Below are positions 57,400-64,000 of a stretch of 64,000 nt of DNA, piece by piece (the first letter of the stretch is position 1; each line of letters opens with the position of its first letter). The notes under the pieces were generated by a model. It searched no databases. It saw only the letters and a list, made by a program, of their open reading frames with translations, and was not told where the DNA came from. The DNA is from Caryophanales bacterium (GTDB lineage Bacteria; Bacillota; Bacilli; Bacillales; Amphibacillaceae). Both the position numbers and the translations under genes were made by a program. Where the stretch lies: the NCBI GenBank assembly GCA_029257405.1, contig JARIBO010000050.1:1-64000 (forward strand). Direction: 5' to 3'.

Positions 57400-59394
57400 A
57401 TGAATAAAAAAAGAATTTATGAATTTGCAAGAGAAGTTGAAAAAACAAGTAAAGAAGTTGTTGATTTATTAACAGACATGGGTGAAGATATTTCTAATCA
57501 TATGTCAACAATTAATGAAGAAGTACAAAATAAAGTAAAAGCTAAATTAAATATAAGTAATAGTAATGAAGAAGCTGTAGAAGAAGTTGAAGAAACAGAA
57601 GTGGAAGTTACTGAAACTGAAGAACCTGTTGAAAAGACAAATGAAAACCATATCGTTTATAACGGAACTTTAACGGTTGAAGAGCTTGCTAATAAACTAG
57701 ATAAAGATATTTCAGAAATTATTAAAAAATTAATGTTCTTAGGCGTTATGGCGACTAAAAATGAAGATTTAGATGATGAGGCTATTGAACTTATAGCAAC
57801 TGATTATAACTATACTGTTGAAAAACAAGATATCGTTGAAGAAACGGAATTTGATCTTTATCGTCCGGTTAGCGATGAAAAAGACTTGGTTGAACGTCCT
57901 GCAGTTGTTACGATTATGGGACACGTTGACCATGGTAAGACAACTACACTCGACTCTATTCGTCATACAAAAGTAACTGCAGGAGAAGCTGGTGGAATCA
58001 CGCAGCATATCGGTGCCTATCAAGTAGAAAGCCAAGGAAAAAAAGTAACATTTCTTGATACACCTGGTCACGAAGCATTTACAAGTATGCGTTCAAGAGG
58101 AGCTCAAGTAACTGATATTGCTATTTTAGTAGTTGCAGCTGACGATGGTGTTATGCCTCAAACTGTAGAAGCAATTAACCACGCTAAAGCTGCAGAAGTA
58201 CCAATTATTGTAGCAGTAAACAAAATGGATAAAGAGGCTGCAAACCCAGACCGAGTTATGCAAGAGTTAACTGAATATGGTTTAGTATCTGAAGAGTGGG
58301 GTGGCGATACAATATTCGTACCTATTTCAGCAATTAAACGTGAAGGTATTGACGATTTAATTGAAATGATCTTACTTGTTGCTGAAGTTCAAGAATTAAA
58401 AGCAAATCCAAATCAAGTAGCATATGGAACTGTTATCGATGCACAACTAGATAAGGGTCGTGGATCTGTTGCTAGTTTACTTGTTCAAGATGGTACGCTA
58501 AGAGTAGGAGAATCGATTGTAGTGGGTAACACTTATGGACGCGTTCGTGCAATGGTAAGTGATACAGGTGCACGTGTTACTGAAGCCGGTCCTTCAACTC
58601 CAGTAGAAATAACAGGTTTAAGTGGTGTACCTGAAGCAGGAGACCAATTCTTAGTATTTAAAAACGAAAAACAAGCAAGACAAATTGGTGAATCAAGACA
58701 AAAACGTCACGAAGTTGCAAGTCGTGGACCACAAAATAAAATTAGCTTAGAAGACTTATTCGAACAAATTAAACAAGGTGAAATTAAAGATTTAAATGTT
58801 ATTATTAAAGCAGATGTTCAAGGATCTGCAGAAGCGCTTGCTGCATCACTTCAAAAAATTGAAGTAGATACGGTGCAAATTAATATCATTCATAAAGGTG
58901 TAGGAGCAATTAACGATTCGGATATATCACTTGCATCAGCTTCAAATGCATTAGTTATTGGATTTAACGTTAGACCAGATCTAAATGCACAAAAAACAGC
59001 AGATAGTGAAAAAGTAGACGTTCGATTACACCGTGTAATTTATAAAGCAATAGAAGAAATTGAAGCTGCAATGAAAGGTCTGCTTGACCCTGAATTTGAA
59101 GAAAAAGTGATTGGACAAGCAGAAGTTCGCGAAACGTTTAAAGTATCTAAAGTAGGAACGATAGCTGGAAGTTATGTTATCGACGGAAAGATCACACGTG
59201 GATCAAGCATTAGAGTGATTCGTGATGGCGTTGTATTATTTGAAGGAGAACTAGCAGCTTTAAAACGCTTTAAAGATGACGTTCGTGAAGTCGATAAAAA
59301 CTATGAGTGTGGAATAACAATTAAAGATTTTAATGATATTAAAACAGGAGATAGAATCGAAGCTTTCGTAATGGAAGAAATTGAACGTACATGA
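57400..59394 (+). CDS. infB: Translation initiation factor IF-2
   Basis: A 664-residue GTPase that brings fMet-tRNA to the 30S subunit. Two N-terminal IF2N domains ([31 protein letters not shown]) flank an acidic linker. The G domain begins [21 protein letters not shown] (P-loop near 173-181), with DTPGHEAF and NKMDKE, and is followed by domains II, III and IV. CGGGGGTG precedes the ATG. ylxP overlaps its stop by four bases. Confidence 0.98.
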   Translation: MNKKRIYEFAREVEKTSKEVVDLLTDMGEDISNHMSTINEEVQNKVKAKLNISNSNEEAVEEVEETEVEVTETEEPVEKTNENHIVYNGTLTVEELANKLDKDISEIIKKLMFLGVMATKNEDLDDEAIELIATDYNYTVEKQDIVEETEFDLYRPVSDEKDLVERPAVVTIMGHVDHGKTTTLDSIRHTKVTAGEAGGITQHIGAYQVESQGKKVTFLDTPGHEAFTSMRSRGAQVTDIAILVVAADDGVMPQTVEAINHAKAAEVPIIVAVNKMDKEAANPDRVMQELTEYGLVSEEWGGDTIFVPISAIKREGIDDLIEMILLVAEVQELKANPNQVAYGTVIDAQLDKGRGSVASLLVQDGTLRVGESIVVGNTYGRVRAMVSDTGARVTEAGPSTPVEITGLSGVPEAGDQFLVFKNEKQARQIGESRQKRHEVASRGPQNKISLEDLFEQIKQGEIKDLNVIIKADVQGSAEALAASLQKIEVDTVQINIIHKGVGAINDSDISLASASNALVIGFNVRPDLNAQKTADSEKVDVRLHRVIYKAIEEIEAAMKGLLDPEFEEKVIGQAEVRETFKVSKVGTIAGSYVIDGKITRGSSIRVIRDGVVLFEGELAALKRFKDDVREVDKNYECGITIKDFNDIKTGDRIEAFVMEEIERT

Positions 59395-59669
59395 TTATTT
59401 ATGCAGAGGTAGAATGTAAATTGTACGAAGGGCATTCACTGAAGCAAAAAAGATCTGTTATAAAACGTTTAATATCTAAATTACAAAAAGATTTCAATAT
59501 ATCAATTGCCGAACTTGCTTATCATGATTTATGGCAACGAACAATGTTAGGTATAGCCGTTGTTGCTAATGAATATGTTTACGGAGAGCAAGTTATGCAA
59601 AAGGTATTTGAAACAATTGATTCTTTTCCTGAATTAGAAAGAACGATAACAGAAATTGAAAGATTATGA
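59391..59669 (+). CDS. ylxP: YlxP family protein (DUF503)
   Basis: A 92-residue protein with the DUF503 N-terminal motif [15 protein letters not shown] and a ferredoxin-like alpha/beta pattern. Function is not settled; its constant position between infB and rbfA suggests a role in ribosome assembly. The start overlaps the infB stop (ATGA). Confidence 0.92.
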   Translation: MIIYAEVECKLYEGHSLKQKRSVIKRLISKLQKDFNISIAELAYHDLWQRTMLGIAVVANEYVYGEQVMQKVFETIDSFPELERTITEIERL

Positions 59670-59722
59670 TAGTTGATTAAGTAACGCAACTGTTTTAAAC
59701 TAGATTTAAGAGGTGAATATTA

Positions 59723-60064
59723 ATGAGTGATATTCGTGCTAATCGTGTAGCAGAACAGATGAGAATCGAAATAAGTGACATCATAAACAACAAAATTAAA
59801 GATCCAAGAATTGGATTTTTAACGGTAACAGACGTTGAAGTCACAGGCGATTTGCAACAAGCGAAAGTTTATTTCTCTGTATTAGGTGAAGAAGAAGAAC
59901 GTGAAGCTTCATTACTTGGCTTGAACAAAGCAACAGGATTTATTCGATCTGAAATTGGTCGAAGAATTCGTTTAAGAAAAGTGCCAGAAATAAGTTTTGA
60001 ATATGATGTAGCTTATGAATATGGTAATCATATTGATGCTCTACTACGTAATTTAAATGAATAA
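59723..60064 (+). CDS. rbfA: Ribosome-binding factor A
   Basis: A 113-residue KH-fold protein for 16S rRNA 5' end maturation and cold adaptation. Conserved: [39 protein letters not shown] and [19 protein letters not shown] precedes the ATG. A terminator separates it from truB. Confidence 0.97.
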   Translation: MSDIRANRVAEQMRIEISDIINNKIKDPRIGFLTVTDVEVTGDLQQAKVYFSVLGEEEEREASLLGLNKATGFIRSEIGRRIRLRKVPEISFEYDVAYEYGNHIDALLRNLNE

Positions 60065-60074
60065 ACATTAAATG

Positions 60075-60107
60075 ATCTGACTTGCATAAAAGCAGGTCAG
60101 ATTTTTT
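60075..60107 (+). terminator. Intrinsic terminator between rbfA and truB
   Basis: ATCTGACTTGC / GCAGGTCAGAT with one G-T pair, loop ATAAAA, and six T. Confidence 0.88.
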
Positions 60108-60146
60108 CATATTATTTAAGTACATATTTTTAATGTGGAGGATAAA

Positions 60147-61070
60147 ATGATGAATGGAATATTACCTTTATGGAAACCAAAAGGGCTCACGTCTCATGAT
60201 TGTGTTTTTAAACTTCGTAAAATATTAGGAATAAAAAAAGTTGGCCATACTGGCACACTTGATCCTGATGTTGAAGGTGTATTGCCAATATGTATTGGTG
60301 AGGCAACAAAAATAATACCTTATTTATCCGATTTAAAAAAAGTATATATAGCCAAATTAACTTTGGGGACAACAACTGAAACTGAAGATTCGTCAGGTAA
60401 AATACTTGAAGAAGTATCAGTTGATGCATTTCCTACAGAAGAGAAAATTAAAGAAGTTTTAGAAAAATTTACTGGTAAAATTAAACAAACACCTCCAATG
60501 TATTCAGCTGTCCGTGTTAAAGGGAAGAGACTTTATGAATATGCAAGGGAAAATATTGAAGTAGAAAGACCAGAAAGAGAAATTGTAATTCATGAATTAG
60601 ACTTATTAAGTATAGATAAAGCAACAAATAGTATGAATTTAAAAATATCATGTTCTCGAGGTACTTATATTAGAACATTATGTGTAGATATAGGTGCGGA
60701 ATTAAATTATCCTGCTCATATGTCTTATTTAAAGAGAATTGAAAGCGATTCTTTTAAAGAAAATGAAACAGTAACTTTAAATGAAATTGAAGCGAGTGTA
60801 AATAATCATAGATTTAATGAACTTCTCTTTCCTATAAGTCGTGCATTAAACCATATTGATACTTATTCAGTTGACAAAGAGATGAGAAAATTAATTTTAT
60901 TTGGTCAAAAATTACCTCTTCCAGAAACAAATAAGTTTGTTTTAGGTAAACCGTATAAGGTAATGTACAATCAAGAATTATTAGCTATTTATCATATTGA
61001 TCCAGAAAACATAGAGCAAATACGAGCACTCAGAGTTTTTAATGAATTAAAAAGTGAAGGTGATAAATAA
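60147..61070 (+). CDS. truB: tRNA pseudouridine-55 synthase TruB
   Basis: A 307-residue pseudouridine synthase acting on U55 of the tRNA T-loop. It begins MNGILPLWKPKGLTSHD; the catalytic Asp39 lies in GHTGTLDPDVEGVLP, and RGTYIRTLC is conserved. Two adjacent ATGs (60147 and 60150) fit the GTGGAGGA site; 60147 is given. An upstream GTG overlaps that site and is rejected. Stop overlaps the ribF start by one base. Confidence 0.96.
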   Translation: MMNGILPLWKPKGLTSHDCVFKLRKILGIKKVGHTGTLDPDVEGVLPICIGEATKIIPYLSDLKKVYIAKLTLGTTTETEDSSGKILEEVSVDAFPTEEKIKEVLEKFTGKIKQTPPMYSAVRVKGKRLYEYARENIEVERPEREIVIHELDLLSIDKATNSMNLKISCSRGTYIRTLCVDIGAELNYPAHMSYLKRIESDSFKENETVTLNEIEASVNNHRFNELLFPISRALNHIDTYSVDKEMRKLILFGQKLPLPETNKFVLGKPYKVMYNQELLAIYHIDPENIEQIRALRVFNELKSEGDK

Positions 61071-62008
61071 TGGAAACAATATATTTAACATATCCTCATG
61101 GATTAAAGAAAGAAGATTTTCCTGATTCTGTTGCAGCTATAGGTTTTTTTGATGGTATTCATAAAGGTCATCAAGAAGTAATTAATCATTGTCTAAGTTA
61201 CGCTAAAAAACATAATAAAAAATCGAGTATTATAACATTTCATCCCCATCCATCAGTCGTCTTAAATAGTCCTAACAAAACTGTTGAATACATAACACCA
61301 CAAACTGATAAAGAAAAATTATTAAAAGAGATGGGTATTGATCAAGTTTATGTGATAAAATTCAATGAAGAATTATCTAAAGTTAAACCACAAGAGTTTA
61401 TTGATCATTTTATTGTTGGGTTAAATATATCTCACTTGATTGCTGGTTTTGATTTTAGTTTTGGTCATAAAGGACAGGGAAATATGAGTAATATTGAAGA
61501 GTATACTAAAAATCGATTTACTTATGAAGCAGTTAAAAAAGTTGAAATTGATCAATGTAAAGTTAGTTCAACTAAAATAAGAGAGCTATTAGCAGATGGA
61601 TTAGTAGAAGAAGCTAGTCACCTACTAGACAGACCCTTCATTTATGAAGGACAAGTTATTGATGGAGATAAGCGGGGTCGATTAATCGGCTTTCCAACAG
61701 CAAATTTAAAATCTAAAGAAAAATATTTATTACCAAAAAAAGGTGTATACGCTGTTAAAGTTCATCTTAATAATGATGTTTATTACGGAATGGCTAACCT
61801 AGGATTTGTACCTACTTTTAAGGAAAAAGGCGATGATCCTAAAATAGAAGTGTTTATATTTGATTTTGATAAAGATATTTACGGAGAAAACATTAAAATT
61901 GAATGGCTTAAATTTATTCGTGATGAACAAAAGTTTTCAGGTATTGAAGAAATAACAGCACAATTAAAAGCTGATGAAAAGAGTATTCGTCAAATATTAA
62001 ATATTTAA
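61070..62008 (+). CDS. ribF: Bifunctional riboflavin kinase / FAD synthetase
   Basis: A 312-residue enzyme making FMN and FAD. The N-terminal adenylyltransferase domain (about 1-185) has AIGFFDGIHKGHQ and SSTKIRELL. The C-terminal flavokinase domain has GDKRGRLIGFPTANL and GVYAVKV. It is translationally coupled to truB. In B. subtilis it is called ribC. Confidence 0.97.
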   Translation: METIYLTYPHGLKKEDFPDSVAAIGFFDGIHKGHQEVINHCLSYAKKHNKKSSIITFHPHPSVVLNSPNKTVEYITPQTDKEKLLKEMGIDQVYVIKFNEELSKVKPQEFIDHFIVGLNISHLIAGFDFSFGHKGQGNMSNIEEYTKNRFTYEAVKKVEIDQCKVSSTKIRELLADGLVEEASHLLDRPFIYEGQVIDGDKRGRLIGFPTANLKSKEKYLLPKKGVYAVKVHLNNDVYYGMANLGFVPTFKEKGDDPKIEVFIFDFDKDIYGENIKIEWLKFIRDEQKFSGIEEITAQLKADEKSIRQILNI

Positions 62009-62017
62009 ATTAAATTC

Positions 62018-62046
62018 TTGCATTAAATCAGAAAAAAGCTTATGAT
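62018..62046 (+). promoter_or_regulatory. Promoter for rpsO
   Basis: TTGCAT (62018-62023) and TATGAT (62041-62046) with a 17-base spacer, giving a structured leader of about 80 bases. Confidence 0.65.
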
Positions 62047-62051
62047 GTTAG

Positions 62052-62107
62052 AGTAACCTTCGCTTGGCATTTCGAATCTCCGACGATTGCTAGGGGAATG
62101 GTGTTAT
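62052..62107 (+). promoter_or_regulatory. rpsO leader RNA, probable S15 autoregulatory element
   Basis: Nested pairing is visible: TAAC (62054-62057) with GTTA (62103-62106), and TGGCA (62065-62069) with TGCTA (62088-62092), leaving an inner loop and purine-rich GGGGAATGG. Firmicutes S15 is known to bind such leaders to control its own translation. The family match is from shape and place only. Confidence 0.5.
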
Positions 62108-62132
62108 AAAAAAATATAGGAGGTGGCCAAAT

Positions 62133-62402
62133 ATGGCTATTAAACCAGAACGTAAAACAGAAATTATTAATGAATACAAGGTACACGAAACAGATACAGG
62201 ATCACCAGAAGTACAGATTGCTGTATTAACAGAAGATATTAATAATCTTAATGATCATTTACGTGTTCACACACGTGATCACCACTCACGTCGTGGACTA
62301 TTAACAATGGTAGGTCAACGTCGTAACTTATTAACATATTTACGTAATAAAGATGTTGTTCGTTACCGCGATTTAATTGAAAAATTAGGTTTACGTAGAT
62401 AA
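62133..62402 (+). CDS. rpsO: 30S ribosomal protein S15
   Basis: An 89-residue protein binding the central domain of 16S rRNA. Signatures: [23 protein letters not shown] and [30 protein letters not shown] precedes the ATG. It has its own promoter and leader and a terminator before pnp. Confidence 0.98.
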   Translation: MAIKPERKTEIINEYKVHETDTGSPEVQIAVLTEDINNLNDHLRVHTRDHHSRRGLLTMVGQRRNLLTYLRNKDVVRYRDLIEKLGLRR

Positions 62403-62404
62403 TG

Positions 62405-62433
62405 AAAAAGCGGGAGAAATCCTGCTTTTTTTA
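62405..62433 (+). terminator. Intrinsic terminator after rpsO
   Basis: AAAAAGCGGGA / TCCTGCTTTTT with GAAA-type loop, one G-T pair and seven T. Confidence 0.88.
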
Positions 62434-62485
62434 TATTGTATTATATGAATATGAAGTAGTTTATAAGTGAAAGGGGATATAAAGA

Positions 62486-64000
62486 ATGAAACCAGACCAT
62501 AAGCAAGTGTTTGAAACAGAAATAAATGGTAAACCATTTAGAGTTGAAATTGGAGAAATGGCTAAACAAGCCAATGGTTCTTGTATGGTTTACTATGGTG
62601 ATACAGCAGTTCTAGTAGCAGCAACAGCATCTAAAAAACCTAAGAGTCTTCCATTTTTTCCATTACAAGTGAATTATGAAGAACGTTTATACTCAGTAGG
62701 TAAGATACCAGGAGGTTTTATTAAGCGTGAAGGTAGACCAAGTGATAATGCAGTTTTAACATCACGTTTAATTGACCGTCCAATACGTCCATTATTTCCA
62801 GATGACTTTAGAAATGAAGTTCAAGTTATTACAACTGTTATGAGTGTTGAACAGGACTGTCCACCAGAAATAGCAGCAATGATTGGTGCATCAATTAGTT
62901 TATCTATTTCAGATATTCCATTCGATGGTCCAATAGCTGGTATTAATATCGGTCAAATTGATGGAGAGTTTATTGTTAATCCATCGTTAGAACAACAAGA
63001 GAAAAGTGATTTAGAATTAACGGTAGCTGGAACAAGAGACGGCATAAATATGGTTGAAGCTGGTGCAGAAGAAGTAACAGAAGATATTATATTAGATGCG
63101 ATTATGTTCGGACATAAAGAAGTTGTTCGTTTAGTTGAATTTCAAGACGAAATTGTGAATTCACTTAATGTTGAAAAATTTGTTCCAGAAGTATTTGTTT
63201 TAGATGAAGCAATAGAAAAAGAAGTTGAAGCTAAAGCATACAAAGATCTTCTAGAAGCAATTAAAGTTACTGAGAAAAAATCACGTGAAGAAGCGATAGA
63301 AGCTGTTAAAACTTCTGTTATAGAAACTTATGACGAAGAAGATGAAGATACATTAACTCATGTTAAAGTATCATTAGATAACATGGTTAAAGATGGTGTT
63401 CGCTTTTTAATTACAGATGAAAAAATTCGTCCAGACGGCCGTAAAATCGATGAGATTAGAGATTTAGCTTCTCGTATCGATGTCTTGCCGCGTACACATG
63501 GTTCAGGGTTATTTACGCGTGGGCAAACACAAGCTCTAAGTGTTTGTACGCTAGGTTCATTAAGTGAACACCAGTTCCTTGATGGAATTGATTTAGAAGA
63601 AACTAAACGTTTTATGCACCATTATAACTTCCCGCAATATAGTGTAGGTGAAACAGGTCCAATCCGTGGTCCAGGCAGACGCGAAATAGGACATGGTGCG
63701 CTTGGAGAAAGAGCTTTAGAAAAAGTATTACCTTCTGAAGAAGACTTCCCATATACAATCCGTGTTGTTTCTGAAGTACTTGAATCAAATGGTTCTTCTT
63801 CACAAGCAAGTATTTGTGCAGGAACGCTTGCAATGATGGATGCAGGTATACCTATAAAAGCACCAGTAGCAGGAATTGCTATGGGTCTAATCAAAACAGG
63901 TGAAAACTATTCAGTGCTCTCAGATATTCAAGGATTAGAAGATGCTTTAGGAGATATGGACTTTAAAGTAGCAGGTACTGCAAAAGGTATTACAGCACTT
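62486..64000 (+). CDS. pnp: Polynucleotide phosphorylase, N-terminal part
   Basis: An open frame of 505 codons from ATG at 62486 to the right edge, without a stop. PNPase is a 3'-5' phosphorolytic exoribonuclease of RNA decay. The first RNase PH domain has [28 protein letters not shown] and [11 protein letters not shown]; the second begins near residue 300 ([27 protein letters not shown]). The missing part should hold the catalytic end of the second core and the KH and S1 domains. AAAGGGGA precedes the ATG. Confidence 0.97.
   Translation, partial: MKPDHKQVFETEINGKPFRVEIGEMAKQANGSCMVYYGDTAVLVAATASKKPKSLPFFPLQVNYEERLYSVGKIPGGFIKREGRPSDNAVLTSRLIDRPIRPLFPDDFRNEVQVITTVMSVEQDCPPEIAAMIGASISLSISDIPFDGPIAGINIGQIDGEFIVNPSLEQQEKSDLELTVAGTRDGINMVEAGAEEVTEDIILDAIMFGHKEVVRLVEFQDEIVNSLNVEKFVPEVFVLDEAIEKEVEAKAYKDLLEAIKVTEKKSREEAIEAVKTSVIETYDEEDEDTLTHVKVSLDNMVKDGVRFLITDEKIRPDGRKIDEIRDLASRIDVLPRTHGSGLFTRGQTQALSVCTLGSLSEHQFLDGIDLEETKRFMHHYNFPQYSVGETGPIRGPGRREIGHGALGERALEKVLPSEEDFPYTIRVVSEVLESNGSSSQASICAGTLAMMDAGIPIKAPVAGIAMGLIKTGENYSVLSDIQGLEDALGDMDFKVAGTAKGITAL

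Noticed and set aside
63612-63894. Two overlapping minus-strand frames inside pnp
   Set aside because: Both are antisense to the conserved second RNase PH domain of PNPase.

Overview
The window is a stretch of AT-rich chromosome from a low-GC Gram-positive bacterium of the Bacillales. It carries the long, conserved housekeeping block that in Bacillus subtilis runs from rqcH (yloA) to pnp. The evidence is gene order (coaBC-priA-fmt-rsmB-prpC-prkC-rsgA-rpe; fapR-plsX-fabD-fabG-acpP-rnc-smc-ftsY-ylxM-ffh; rpsP-khpA-ylqD-rimM-trmD-rplS; sucCD-dprA-topA-xerC-hslVU-codY; rpsB-tsf-pyrH-frr-uppS-cdsA-rseP-polC; rimP-nusA-rnpM-ylxQ-infB-ylxP-rbfA-truB-ribF-rpsO-pnp), strong GGAGG ribosome binding sites, frequent TTG/GTG starts, and Firmicutes-only proteins (PolC, CodY, FapR, RemA, YlqD, PASTA-domain PrkC). 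CodY and PolC termini look more like Bacillaceae than Staphylococcus, but the gene set is trimmed as in non-motile, non-sporulating relatives. No flagellar cluster lies between codY and rpsB, and no spoVM or dxr is present. I cannot name the genus.

Layout. 1-1290: N-terminal part of rqcH on the minus strand. 1418-13730: plus-strand genes for RNA decay (yicC), matrix regulation (remA), nucleotide and coenzyme metabolism (gmk, coaBC), RNA polymerase omega, replication restart (priA), initiator-tRNA formylation (fmt), rRNA methylation (rsmB), the PrpC/PrkC phosphatase-kinase pair, ribosome assembly (rsgA) and rpe. 13794-13982: rpmB, reversed. 14265-22521: fatty acid kinase subunit, recG, then the FapR-controlled lipid operon ending in rnc. 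22571-22792: a small reversed DUF1128 gene. 22913-29620: smc and the signal-recognition genes, then an unrecognised membrane protein. 29710-34867: ribosomal proteins, tRNA modification, signal peptidase, rbgA, rnhB. 34985-38032: sucCD and dprA. 38174-44398: topA, xerC, hslVU, codY. 44551-55033: translation factors, isoprenoid and phospholipid enzymes, rseP, polC. 55215-64000: the rimP-nusA-infB operon, truB, ribF, rpsO and a partial pnp.

Almost every gene is orthologous to a well-known one. I see no phage, insertion sequence, CRISPR array, tRNA or rRNA, and no obviously new multi-gene system. The most interesting items are regulatory or structural: (i) an intrinsic terminator between the rimP-nusA promoter and its first gene; (ii) a 134-residue membrane protein between ffh and rpsP that is an internal two-fold repeat; (iii) an RbgA whose GTPase G4 motif has Met where Asn is expected; (iv) a 369-base gene-free gap where trmFO usually sits, with a near-consensus promoter and a palindrome; (v) several neighbours usual at this locus that are missing (def, rlmN, thiN, yloU, trmFO, proS); (vi) intergenic terminators directly followed by genes that lack a visible promoter of their own.
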